Shown here: positions 54,759-63,073 of the stretch, in pieces
Layout: each line of letters starts with the position of its first letter
Numbering within the stretch: the stretch's first letter is position 1
NCBI RefSeq assembly: GCF_003432485.1
Contig: NZ_QVNQ01000013.1
Coordinates: 1 to 64,000, forward strand
From: Actinomadura spongiicola
GTDB taxonomy: Bacteria > Actinomycetota > Actinomycetes > Streptosporangiales > Streptosporangiaceae
Reading direction: 5' to 3'
Length of the DNA: 64,000 nt
The notes under the pieces: model-generated
Told to the model about the DNA's origin: nothing
Databases searched by the model: none
What the model saw: only the letters and a program-made list of their open reading frames with translations
Program-made: the position numbers and the translations under genes

Positions 54759-55660
54759 GCCTGCTCCTGGGTGTACAGGTGTTGGAGGGGCCGTGTGTCG
54801 ATCGGCGCGGTGGCCAGGGTTGCGGGGCGGGGCGTGAGCCCGGCGCGGTGGTCGCGGACGGCCTCGCCTGGGTCGGGTTCGTGCGTGATCAGGTGGGCGG
54901 CGCCGGGCGTGGTCAGCAGCGCCCAGGAGGCCATAACGGTCGCGGTCAACGCGAACAGTTCGGCGAGGTCCTGCGAGGACGGCGCGTCATGCGCGGGCGG
55001 ATCGGCGAATTCGTCCGCGGCCGGGCCGGTGGCCGGGTCGGCGTCTGGGCAGGGCGCGAGGGTCGTCCCGATTCCGCCGAAGGTCAACGGGCCCATATCC
55101 AGCAGTGCTTGCTGGGCTTGGCGCCGTGTCCAGCCAGCCTGGGCCATGTTGTGGCGGGCGACAGTGCGGTGGTCGGCCCACCAGTACAGCCATATCCCCT
55201 CGGGGGCGGGGCCCCAATGACAAGCCGTCAGTGGCACGCCGACGCGGTCGTAGCCGACGCCGTCGGCCCATCGCAGCAAGCCGGCCTCGGCAGGTGGCCC
55301 TTCCACGTAGGTCCATCCTCGGCGGATCCCTGGGGCGACGTCGGCGGCGTAGTCGACCATGCTGGCGCCGCAGATGACGGCGGCGGCGGTGGCGGCGTCG
55401 TCCAGGCGGTACAGGTGCGCGTCGGTTAACCGCGCCGCTTCGTCGGCCGTCATCGCTGCGGGCTGTCGGGGGACGGGGAGGTTCTCGATACTCGTCGGCG
55501 CGGTGAGCCTTCCGCAGTAGCGCTGCTCGTGAGACCACAGGCTTTCGCCGTGGCGGACGATGCAGCGGTGGGTGACGCGGCGCAGTCGATACAGGTGATC
55601 GATCCGCGCGGCTGGGTCGGCGGTCGCGAACGGATCGACGTCGAGAGGATCCACGGTCAT
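54755..55660 (-). CDS. unknown protein, copy 1 of a duplicated two-gene unit
   Basis: A 301-residue protein. It shares a core with the protein at 56589-57467: here LRWADGVGYDRVGVPLTACH followed by WGPAPEGIWLYWWADHRTV, there the equivalent CHWGPAAGQGVWIVWWADSR, and both end in a similar helix plus AGLTP/AGLTTP segment. The function is unknown; tryptophan-rich strands suggest a binding fold. It overlaps the upstream EEP-family gene by 4 bases (ATGA). Each copy sits directly downstream of an EEP gene. Confidence 0.7.
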   Translation of the reverse strand: MTVDPLDVDPFATADPAARIDHLYRLRRVTHRCIVRHGESLWSHEQRYCGRLTAPTSIENLPVPRQPAAMTADEAARLTDAHLYRLDDAATAAAVICGASMVDYAADVAPGIRRGWTYVEGPPAEAGLLRWADGVGYDRVGVPLTACHWGPAPEGIWLYWWADHRTVARHNMAQAGWTRRQAQQALLDMGPLTFGGIGTTLAPCPDADPATGPAADEFADPPAHDAPSSQDLAELFALTATVMASWALLTTPGAAHLITHEPDPGEAVRDHRAGLTPRPATLATAPIDTRPLQHLYTQEQA

Positions 55661-56526
55661 TGGGCTTTCCCGTGCGTCTGCCCATCGTGTTTTTCTCCCG
55701 GCTCTTGGCCGATGGTGAGCTCGGCCCAGACGGGGCGGTGGTCGGACAGGTCGTCGGCGCCGCGCTCGACTCCGAAACCGGTGATCCACGCGGTGGGCAG
55801 CGTCGTATAGATCCGGTCGCACCGGTAGGCGAGCGTGTCGTCGCCGTGTCCCACGGTCGGGGTGCGGTCGCCCCAGATGTAGCCGATGTCGTGGAAGCCG
55901 GCGGCGGCGAGTTCCTCGGCTGGGCTGGTGTCGAATTTCTTGGCCGCCTTGTAGGGATCGAGATCGTGCTCGTGGGCATCTGGTTTGTCGCCGATCGCTG
56001 CGGCGTTGAAGTCGGCCACGTAGATCAGGTCCAGGTGGCGGTGCACGGTGAGGAGTTCGGCTTCGGCCATGCGGATGGTGGGGGAGCTGGGGGCGCAGTG
56101 GCCGATGAGGAAGTGGATGGGCCGTGGGTGCCCGTCGATGCGGAGCTTGAGGTTGAGGAGGCTGTGGACGAACGGCGGGCTGGTCAGGTGGGTGACGTCT
56201 TCGACGGTGAGGTGGTCGCTCTGCCGGACGAAGGCCGCCAGGTCGCAGCCGTAGAAGGGTGAGCGGCCCACGTAGGGCCAGGACATCCCGAGTTCGCTGG
56301 AGACGAAGTTGGTGACGTCGGGGGAGTGCACGCCCCAGGTCGCTTCTTGGAGGCCGAGCAGGTCGAGGTTGAGTCGCGACAGTACCGCGAGTTGTTTGCG
56401 CAGGCGGGAGGTGTCGAGAGGACGGCCGAAGTCGTCGTCCTGGTCGCGGTCGGTGGCGGGCTTGGGCAGGCCACCCTCGAAGAGGTTGTATCCGCCGACG
56501 CGGATGATGGCGGGCTTGTCAGGCAT
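55657..56526 (-). CDS. endonuclease/exonuclease/phosphatase (EEP) family protein, intact copy
   Basis: A 289-residue EEP-fold protein. Conserved marks: IIRVGGYNLFEGG, GLQEATWG (metal-binding Glu), IGHCAPSS, YVADFNAAA (Asp-x-Asn) and DDLSDHRPVWAEL (the late Asp-His). All catalytic positions appear present. EEP proteins cut nucleic acids, phospholipids or phosphoesters; the substrate cannot be read from sequence, and no signal peptide is seen, so it is probably cytoplasmic. The ATG at 56526 (MPDKPAII) is chosen because similarity begins there; the frame stays open upstream only as a shadow of the next gene. Confidence 0.8.
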   Translation of the reverse strand: MPDKPAIIRVGGYNLFEGGLPKPATDRDQDDDFGRPLDTSRLRKQLAVLSRLNLDLLGLQEATWGVHSPDVTNFVSSELGMSWPYVGRSPFYGCDLAAFVRQSDHLTVEDVTHLTSPPFVHSLLNLKLRIDGHPRPIHFLIGHCAPSSPTIRMAEAELLTVHRHLDLIYVADFNAAAIGDKPDAHEHDLDPYKAAKKFDTSPAEELAAAGFHDIGYIWGDRTPTVGHGDDTLAYRCDRIYTTLPTAWITGFGVERGADDLSDHRPVWAELTIGQEPGEKHDGQTHGKAQ

Positions 56527-56588
56527 GAACGTTCGCTTTCCGGCAGGGAGGTCGCTCGGGTGGAGGACGGGCGGTGGATGGTTGGCAT

Positions 56589-57467
56589 TCAGTGCGTGGT
56601 CTTCACCGTGGTGGCGATGGTGATCGCAGGGGTGGTCAGGCCGGCGTTGCGGTCGGCGGTCTGTTCGGCCTCGCTGGGCGGGTGTTGGTGGAGGTGGATG
56701 CCGGGGGGCGGGTCTGCCAGCAGCGACCAGGTGGCCAGCGTGGTGTAGAGCTGAGCCATGACGTCGTCGTCGACGGTGATCGGCTCGGCGGCGGAGCCAC
56801 CGGCCGGAGCGCTTGGCCTCGCAGGCTTTCGGGTGGCGTGTGCGGGTGTGCTGTCGCGGTAGGGCCAGATGAGCTGCTGGTCGCTGTACCACAGGGGCCC
56901 GAAGAACGGCAGAGCGCTGCCGACGCTCAGGACCGACTCTGCCCACGTGCCTTTGCTCTCGTGGCCGTAGGACTTGATCACGGCGCGGCTGTCGGCCCAC
57001 CACACGATCCAGACCCCCTGCCCGGCGGCGGGCCCCCAGTGGCAGACCGTGATCGGCACGCCGCGGGCGTTGTAGCTGATGCCGCCGGGGTCGCGCCAGC
57101 GCAGGAACCCCGCCGGATGGGGTGGCTGGATGTCCAGCGTGTCGACAACGTCGGGTCTGCCGACCAGGGCGGTCACGTCGTGGTGGCGGTGTTCGCGGAT
57201 GGCGGCGCCGAACTGGACCGCGTGGCGCGTGGCGTCGGGGTCCAAGTCGTAGAGGGCGGCGTCCGCCAGGCGCTGGGCCTCCTGGCGGGCGTGGGCGCGG
57301 TAGCGCTTGCGCTCGGGCAGTTTGGCGACCTCGGGCGGCACGACGAGATCCCACCGTTCACCGTTGTGTTCGTGCTCCCACGCCTTGGCGGCGTAGCGGC
57401 GCAGGAACTCGTGGGCGCCCCGGCGTAGCCGGAGCAGCGTGCCGGGTGAGGGATCTTGATGGTCCAT
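56589..57467 (-). CDS. unknown protein, copy 2 of the duplicated two-gene unit
   Basis: A 292-residue paralogue of 54755-55660. An N-terminal charged helical region (PEVAKLPERKRYRAHARQEA) precedes the shared core (FLRWRDPGGISYNARGVPIT, then VCHWGPAAGQGVWIVWWADS) and the shared ending (MAQLYTTLATWSLLADPPPG, then AGLTTPAIT). Function unknown. It lies directly downstream of a broken EEP gene, just as copy 1 lies downstream of an intact one, so gene pairs were duplicated rather than single genes. ATG at 57467 is the only good start. Confidence 0.7.
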   Translation of the reverse strand: MDHQDPSPGTLLRLRRGAHEFLRRYAAKAWEHEHNGERWDLVVPPEVAKLPERKRYRAHARQEAQRLADAALYDLDPDATRHAVQFGAAIREHRHHDVTALVGRPDVVDTLDIQPPHPAGFLRWRDPGGISYNARGVPITVCHWGPAAGQGVWIVWWADSRAVIKSYGHESKGTWAESVLSVGSALPFFGPLWYSDQQLIWPYRDSTPAHATRKPARPSAPAGGSAAEPITVDDDVMAQLYTTLATWSLLADPPPGIHLHQHPPSEAEQTADRNAGLTTPAITIATTVKTTH

Positions 57468-57525
57468 ATGTGTGGCTTTCAATGGGGGTGCGGGTCCGTC
57501 GTCGATGCGGCGGACAGGAGCCGGC

Positions 57526-58091
57526 TCAGCCAGCGGCGTGCGTGATCGGGCCGTCCCCTTGCGGCCCGGCGCGGGAGGTGAGGATGCTTTCCCAGTTCGG
57601 CTCGGCGTCGCCGGGGCGGGATGTGGTTGATGTCGCTGCCGATCACGCCCATTCCGCCGTAGCGGTAGAGGCGTGCCGCCAGCAATTGCGCCTCCGGTGC
57701 GGCGGCCAGGACCGAGTAGGGGTTCAGATGCGCGGAAATCGCGGTGAGCGGCACCCTCACTTCGGGGTCGGCGACGACGTCCAGGATGGCCACGCCGAAC
57801 CCGTGGTGGGTGTCGTGCGCGTACTTGGTCTCCCATTGCCGCCACCGCAAGGCGCTGGTGCGGTGCATCACCACGGTGTGCGCCCCGGACCGGGACGGTG
57901 CGACGTGCGCGCAACCCCACGTCGTCTTCGGCGTCGGCCTGCAACCGCGGGTCGGCCGCCCAGCCGTGCGCCTCTTGGCCCAGGAGGAGGTCGGGCTCGA
58001 CCTTCCGGATGATCTCGACCAGGTCGCCCCACCGGTCATCAGGACGACCGTGAGCGTCGGCGCGGCCGCCGTAGCGGAAAATCAGGGTCAT
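57526..58091 (-). pseudogene. broken EEP-family gene, copy 2
   Basis: An EEP-type protein can be read in three successive frames. From the ATG at 58091: MTLIFRYGGRADAHG...LVEIIRKVEPDLLLGQEAHGW. After a shift near 57910: HVAPSRSGAHTVVMHRTSAL, then ETKYAHDTHHGFGVAILDV, AISAHLNPYS and VIGSDINHIP (the Asp-x-Asn motif). After a second shift near 57620, within a run of C: PGDAEPNWESILTSRAGPQG and a stop at 57526. The late SDH motif of an intact EEP domain is missing. It is either a decayed gene or one damaged by assembly errors plus truncation. Confidence 0.65.
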
Positions 58092-58278
58092 GACGGTGAG
58101 TAGCACGTGTGAGTTACTCCCTAAGGCGTGCCTGGCGAAGTGGATTGGAGGAGTGCTTGCCCGGCCGCCACCGGAGGACCGCGTGACGGGGGCCATCGAA
58201 CTCGACGCGGCCCGGGGCCTGAGGCCGGACGAGGGCTCAACAGGGGTGGTTAGGTGCGGGCTAAGGTCGCTCAGGCTG

Positions 58279-58839
58279 CTAGTTCGGTCCGCGTGCGTCG
58301 TTGGCGTTGGCCTCTCGGACCTGGCGTTGCACGTTGATCGCGGTGCCCCACAGCATGATCAGCAAGTTCTCGGCGCCACGTTCTTGGGCGGCGGCGCGTT
58401 CCTGGTAGAGCGCGTGGATCGATCCCCGGCCCTGTGCCGCGTAGGTCTGGACCATCTGCTGGGCGGCGCGGGCGTTGGCGCGGTGGATCCCGCGGACCTT
58501 GACCATGTCCTGCCCGGTCATGCTGGGCACCGCGGTCCGGACGCGCGTGATGCTCGTGCGCTCGTCGACCAGGAAACGGCTGACATCGGGCAGGCCGTCG
58601 TCGGTGACGGCGCCCACTGTGCGGCAACCACGCTGGATGATCTCGATGAAAGCCTCGGCCATCACCGGGCCGATCTCCGGGAAGTCGCTCCGATGCGTCA
58701 TCGCGGCGAACGCCTCATACGCACCGTAGTGATCACCGTTGACGCTGGTGGCGATGATCTCCTTGCATTGGTCACCGATGGTGGCCCGGCGCGTGGAGCG
58801 GGCCTTTGATCGAGGCTTCGCCGACCGGGATCTCGCCAC
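58279..58839 (-). CDS. unknown helical protein
   Basis: A 186-residue mostly helical protein: a basic N-terminus (RSAKPRSKARSTRRA), then YGAYEAFAAMTHRSDFPEIG, MAEAFIEIIQRGCRTVGAV and a C-terminal helix (LLIMLWGTAINVQRQVREAN). No family was recognised. A GTG start with GGAG about 9 bases ahead. Another frame is open over the same DNA, but this one has the better helix pattern and ribosome site. Confidence 0.6.
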   Translation of the reverse strand: MARSRSAKPRSKARSTRRATIGDQCKEIIATSVNGDHYGAYEAFAAMTHRSDFPEIGPVMAEAFIEIIQRGCRTVGAVTDDGLPDVSRFLVDERTSITRVRTAVPSMTGQDMVKVRGIHRANARAAQQMVQTYAAQGRGSIHALYQERAAAQERGAENLLIMLWGTAINVQRQVREANANDARGPN

Positions 58840-58938
58840 GGTGTGTGCTCCGTTCTAGGCGGCTGGACGTAGAGGTGTCGGGCCGGGCGGCCCATCACAG
58901 GGGGTGCGGTCGGCCGCCCGGCATCGTGCGGTTTCTGG

Positions 58939-60420
58939 TTAGCGGGCCGAACGGCCCAGGCGGGCGAGGGCGGGCACCAGCCGGGCCGCGTCACCGATGG
59001 TCCCGACGCCGGAGACCGGGTCCCAGGAGGGGCGGGCGCACCATCCCTGGTTGCCGGGGACGCTGTTGCAGCCGAGGGTGACGTCGGCGATCCCGGACAT
59101 CTGGGCGCGGCGTGGGGTGGCGGCGATCCGGTAGAGGGTGGGGTTGAGGGTGCCGAGGGGCCGGTGGGCTGCCTGTCGGGCGAGGGCGGTGATCCCGGCG
59201 ATCAGCGGTGCGGCCACCGAGGTTCCGGCTGCGCGCCGCCATCCGCCGTCCCGGTCGATTTGGCCGCCGAGGACGTTGTAGGTGGAGTAGAACACCACCC
59301 GGGATTCGCCTGAGCCGTTGGCGGCGATGTCGGCGACGCCGCGGTGCCGCCCTACCAGGTTCCGGTAGGGCTTCTGGTAGGGCGGACGGGTGAATACGGC
59401 GGACAGGCCGCCGCCGGTGGCCATTCCGATGCCGTTCGGGTCGTCCCACACGGTGTCGGGGCGAATGCGGGTACCGGCGTCGGTCAGGTGCATCCGGGTT
59501 CCGGCGACCGCGGTCACGTGCGGAGAGCTGGCCGGCCATGGCACGGCCGGGTCGGGGCTGGTGCCGGAGGTGTTGCCGGTGTCGCCGTTGGCCACGATCA
59601 TCGTCGCGGCGTGCCGCCGGGCGAGTTGCGCGACCTGCCGGTCCAAGCCCCGTAGCACTGGCGTGAGCAGGTCGGTTTCGTAGATGCCGTAGGACTGGGA
59701 GAACACCGCGCCGGGGTGGGTGCGGGCGTAGGCGCGCATCGCGTGCAGGATCTCGGCGTACCCGGCGTCGGGCCCCTCGAAGTTGCCCGGGGTGACCAGC
59801 GCAACGAGTTTGGCATCGGGCGCCATACCGTGCACCATCGACATGTCCAGCACGGCCTCTTCGGCCACCGCGTACCGGAACGGGGCGTCCGGCGCGTCGG
59901 GCGCGGGCATCGGTGGGATGGTCCCGAACTTGCGGACCTCGATGTTGGGGGCGGGCAGGCCGTAGGCGGCGCTGAAGCGGGCCAGGTCCTGCTTGAGGGT
60001 GGGGGATCCGTACCAGATCGGGAACACCACCGTGGTGCCTTTGCCGGTCCAGCCCGCGCGGCGGGCGTCGTCGACGCCATACGCGCGGGCCAGTTGGGTG
60101 ACTGAGTAGCACGGGGTGCCGAACTGGGCGCGGCATTGGGCCGTGGTTGGCGGCGCAGCACCCGAACCAGCGGCAGTGACGCCGTGGGTGAGGGTCTTGG
60201 CCGCGCGGGCGTCCTGGGCGGAGAGCCGGGTCTGAAGCGGGCCGCCGCCGTGCAGCGGCAGGATGCCTTGGGCGAGCTTGCGGGCCAGCACCGATGGAGA
60301 GGTTTCGGCGACGGCCATGACGGGGCGGGGGTCCGCCGGCCACGCGGCCAGGGCGCCGATCGTGGCCAGCGCGGTACCGGCCGCGATCGCGGAGAAGGTC
60401 GTGCGCTTGGTGCGGGACAA
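58939..60420 (-). CDS. secreted S53 (sedolisin-type) serine peptidase
   Basis: A 493-residue peptidase. The N-terminus is a secretion signal (basic SRTKRT, then AIAAGTALATIGALAAW). A short propeptide precedes the catalytic domain. Catalytic Glu and Asp are in AEEAVLDMSMVHGMAP, the oxyanion Asp in VANGDTGN, and the nucleophile in GTSVAAPLIAG. The calcium-site region near the end reads DPVSGVG. This is a complete sedolisin without a long removable pro-domain. The start appears to be TTG at 60420; no in-frame ATG or GTG lies close by. It should degrade proteins outside the cell. Confidence 0.85.
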   Translation of the reverse strand: MSRTKRTTFSAIAAGTALATIGALAAWPADPRPVMAVAETSPSVLARKLAQGILPLHGGGPLQTRLSAQDARAAKTLTHGVTAAGSGAAPPTTAQCRAQFGTPCYSVTQLARAYGVDDARRAGWTGKGTTVVFPIWYGSPTLKQDLARFSAAYGLPAPNIEVRKFGTIPPMPAPDAPDAPFRYAVAEEAVLDMSMVHGMAPDAKLVALVTPGNFEGPDAGYAEILHAMRAYARTHPGAVFSQSYGIYETDLLTPVLRGLDRQVAQLARRHAATMIVANGDTGNTSGTSPDPAVPWPASSPHVTAVAGTRMHLTDAGTRIRPDTVWDDPNGIGMATGGGLSAVFTRPPYQKPYRNLVGRHRGVADIAANGSGESRVVFYSTYNVLGGQIDRDGGWRRAAGTSVAAPLIAGITALARQAAHRPLGTLNPTLYRIAATPRRAQMSGIADVTLGCNSVPGNQGWCARPSWDPVSGVGTIGDAARLVPALARLGRSAR

Positions 60421-60539
60421 AAGGGGGGCTCTTTCTATCGCAATGTGATGGGGGTGACCGCTGGCCGGGCGGCCAAGGGGCTAGGTGGTGCTGGCCCGGC
60501 CGGGCGGGGGACCCCGCGCGGTGGCTAACCGGCCCGCCG

Positions 60540-61373
60540 TCACCGCCCGGCCTCCCGGTCCGGGACGCGAGCGACGCCGCAGTACTGGAGGACGGGCTGG
60601 CCCGGTGGCCAGGGTTCGGTTCGCCAGCGCGAGCAGGACACGACACCGGGATCCAGCAGCTCCAGGCCGTCGAAGAAGCCGGCGATCTGCTGCGGGCTGC
60701 GGGCGGTTACGGGGGCGCCGCCCATGTCCATCACGACCTGCATGGCCTGGTACGCCCGCTCGCCGTCCAGCGACGCGGTCGGGTGGGCGATCACGACGTG
60801 GCTGCCCGGCGCCAGCGCCGCGACCAGCCCTTCCACCGTCGCCTGCGCTTCGGTGTCGTCGACGATGTAGTTCAAGATGTCCAGCAGCAGGAGCGCGACC
60901 GGCTGGGCGAGATCGAGCGTCCGCGCGGCCTCGCACACGATGGTCTCGACGTCGCGAGCGTCGGCGTCGATGTGGTCGCAAGCCCCTTCCAGGGTCCCGG
61001 TGAGGAGAGCACGGGCATGCGCCAGGACGAGGGCGTCGTGGTCCACGTAGACGACGCGGGCGTCCGGCGCGACACGCTGCGCGACCTGGTGAGTATTGTC
61101 GACGGCGGCTGGCATTCCGGCGCCGACATCGAGGAACTGCCGGATCCCCACATCGTCGGCCAGGTACCGGACAACGCGGCTGAGGAACGCGCGGTCGTGA
61201 CGGGCCGCCTGAATGATCTCGGGCAGGATCTCGGCGGCCTTGTCTCCGGCGTCGCGGTCGGCTGGGTAGTTGTCCTTGCCGCCCAGCCAGTAGTCCCACA
61301 CGCGGGCGGAGTTCGGCGGCGTCGAGTTGATCTTGGTAGTGACGGTGAGCTCGTCAGCTTGCCAGAGCAGCAT
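60540..61373 (-). CDS. SAM-dependent methyltransferase, PF04672 type (first of two)
   Basis: A 277-residue methyltransferase of the actinobacterial PF04672 (DUF574) family. Signature blocks are NSARVWDYWLGGKDNYPADR, GIRQFLDVGAGMP (SAM motif I), VVYVDHDALVLAHARALL (motif II) and VALLLLDILNYI, ending with YCGVARV. The substrate is unknown; these genes are abundant in Streptomyces relatives. The ATG at 61373 has GGAGGAGG upstream. It overlaps its tandem paralogue by 20 bases. Confidence 0.85.
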   Translation of the reverse strand: MLLWQADELTVTTKINSTPPNSARVWDYWLGGKDNYPADRDAGDKAAEILPEIIQAARHDRAFLSRVVRYLADDVGIRQFLDVGAGMPAAVDNTHQVAQRVAPDARVVYVDHDALVLAHARALLTGTLEGACDHIDADARDVETIVCEAARTLDLAQPVALLLLDILNYIVDDTEAQATVEGLVAALAPGSHVVIAHPTASLDGERAYQAMQVVMDMGGAPVTARSPQQIAGFFDGLELLDPGVVSCSRWRTEPWPPGQPVLQYCGVARVPDREAGR

Positions 61374-62208
61374 GCGACACCTCCTCCGAGCCGGGGGCTT
61401 GGGGGAGCATGGCGGCCATGCCGACGACACGGACCGTCTCGTACACCTCTTCCTGATAGGTGCCGTCGGGAGACCAAAGCTGCACGTCAGTCATCCCGGG
61501 CGGTAGGAGATCCCAGCCGTCGGCGAGGGAGGCGATGGCCTCCTCCTCGCGGAAGATGATCGAGCTGCTGCCCCGCTCGTACGCCGCCGTCATCCCGTCG
61601 ACGCGCTCCTCGCCAGTGTGCGAAGAGGTCGCGTGCGACACGATGACAACGCTGCCCGGCGCAAGACGCTCCCGCAGCCCCGCCATCACGGCGGCCGGGT
61701 CGTCCACGAAATGCAAGACGGCGGCCAAGACAACGACCGCAGGCCGGCTCAGGTCGATGCGGTCGGCCAGATCGGGGTGGCGCAGACCCGGGTTGTCGAA
61801 GATCATGTCGAGGTCACGGACGTCACCCTGGAGAACCCCGCCATAGCCGGGGCGCAGAGCCCGCGCGTGCGCAAGAACAACCTCGTCATGGTCGAAAGCG
61901 AGCACCATGGCGTCGGGATCGACGTTGTGGACGCAGATCTCCACCGAGTCCAGCGGAACATCGTCCACGATGCCGACACCGATGTCCAAGACCTGCCTGA
62001 TGCCGAACTCGGCGACGGCCCACGCTGCCGCGCGACCAGCAAATTTGAAGTTCTCCCGCGCTACGGCCGGGGCGTCCGGTGAAGTCCGGATCACCGCTTG
62101 GGCGGTCTCGCGGTCGACCTCGGTCCAACTCTTTCCGCCGAGCAGGTAGTTGTAGACACGGGCACGCGAGGCTTGAGTGAAGTCCAGAGCCAGACCAGGC
62201 GTCGTCAT
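61354..62208 (-). CDS. SAM-dependent methyltransferase, PF04672 type (second of two)
   Basis: A 284-residue paralogue of the preceding methyltransferase. Blocks: SRARVYNYLLGGKSWTEVDR, GIRQVLDIGVGIVDDVP, MVLAFDHDEVVLAHARALRP and VVVLAAVLHFVDDPAAVMAG, then ERLAPGSVVIVSHATS. The ATG at 62208 overlaps the stop of the small upstream gene as ATGA, so both are translated together. Substrate unknown. Confidence 0.85.
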   Translation of the reverse strand: MTTPGLALDFTQASRARVYNYLLGGKSWTEVDRETAQAVIRTSPDAPAVARENFKFAGRAAAWAVAEFGIRQVLDIGVGIVDDVPLDSVEICVHNVDPDAMVLAFDHDEVVLAHARALRPGYGGVLQGDVRDLDMIFDNPGLRHPDLADRIDLSRPAVVVLAAVLHFVDDPAAVMAGLRERLAPGSVVIVSHATSSHTGEERVDGMTAAYERGSSSIIFREEEAIASLADGWDLLPPGMTDVQLWSPDGTYQEEVYETVRVVGMAAMLPQAPGSEEVSHAALAS

Positions 62209-62414
62209 GACTCCGCCGCATCCAGTAGCTCGTGCAACTTCTGCGGCGTGTCGGCGTCCACCGCGGTGGTCCCCAGAGGGACCGCGTCCTTCCCACGCTT
62301 GTCGGTGTCGAGGAAGCCCCACCAGCGCCCCTTATCGGAACGCACGATGCTCCAATCCGGGTGGGCGTCCTTCAACCACGCCTTGGCCTGAGCGGAGTCG
62401 GTGACTTTGGGCAT
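62205..62414 (-). CDS. small unknown protein
   Basis: A 69-residue protein from ATG 62414; ATG 62423 would add three residues. It has an N-terminal helix (DSAQAKAWLKDAHPDWSIVR) followed by strands (GRWWGFLDTD) and a final helix (TPQKLHELLDAAES). No family is known to me. Coupled to the methyltransferase gene by ATGA overlap. Confidence 0.6.
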   Translation of the reverse strand: MPKVTDSAQAKAWLKDAHPDWSIVRSDKGRWWGFLDTDKRGKDAVPLGTTAVDADTPQKLHELLDAAES

Positions 62415-62552
62415 TGCGGTCATGATCGATTTCCCTGGTAGCTAACGCGGGGTTCATACGGCGGCGGGGATCCGGTGCGAGCCGGTCTCTCCGCCGCCGC
62501 GGTAAAGGGACGGCGCCGCCGCCCATGCCCGCCAGGTCGGCGGCAGTCTTGA

Positions 62553-62888
62553 CTAGGCCCTTGGGACGGCAGGAGCAGGCGGGGGTTTGCTGCCGTGCAC
62601 GAGTTCGATCGCGTTGACGGCCCGGTCAAGAGCATCGACATCGGCGAGCAGGCGAAGTAGGGACCGTGCCCGCGATTTCCGGACCACGACCTCCACGGTC
62701 CGCTCCGGGTTGTCGCCAGCGCCCGGCGGTTGAAGGCGCAGGGCGGTGTCGTCGCCGTCGCCAACGAGTTCGCATGCCCAGGCACGCTCTTCGAGGCGAC
62801 AGGCAAGGTCTCGGAGCGGCAGGGCTGGGCCACCCACCGGTATGGCGGGCCCGGTGGGTAGCGGCTCGGCTGGTTGCGCTTCGTTCAT
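62553..62888 (-). CDS. small unknown protein
   Basis: A 111-residue protein: a proline-rich start (MNEAQPAEPLPTGPAIPVGG), then an alpha/beta stretch (LRDLACRLEERAWACELVGD, then TVEVVVRKSRARSLLRLLAD). No family recognised. It is the first gene of the minus-strand group, divergent from the regulator at 63074; the 185 bases between them should hold both promoters. Confidence 0.55.
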   Translation of the reverse strand: MNEAQPAEPLPTGPAIPVGGPALPLRDLACRLEERAWACELVGDGDDTALRLQPPGAGDNPERTVEVVVRKSRARSLLRLLADVDALDRAVNAIELVHGSKPPPAPAVPRA

Positions 62889-63073
62889 GCCCCGCCTCTC
62901 CGTTGCCTGTAAGTCAGGTCCTAGACGGTGGCTGGAAGAGGGGCCGGGAGTGAAGCCCGCGGATGCATGGTCGGGATATGCACGAGCCGCATACATCAAC
63001 CCGTTCGTACGGCCGGGCCTACACTCTTAGAGACACCGACCTCATCTCAGAGTTAAGTGAGCTGAGAAGCCAA

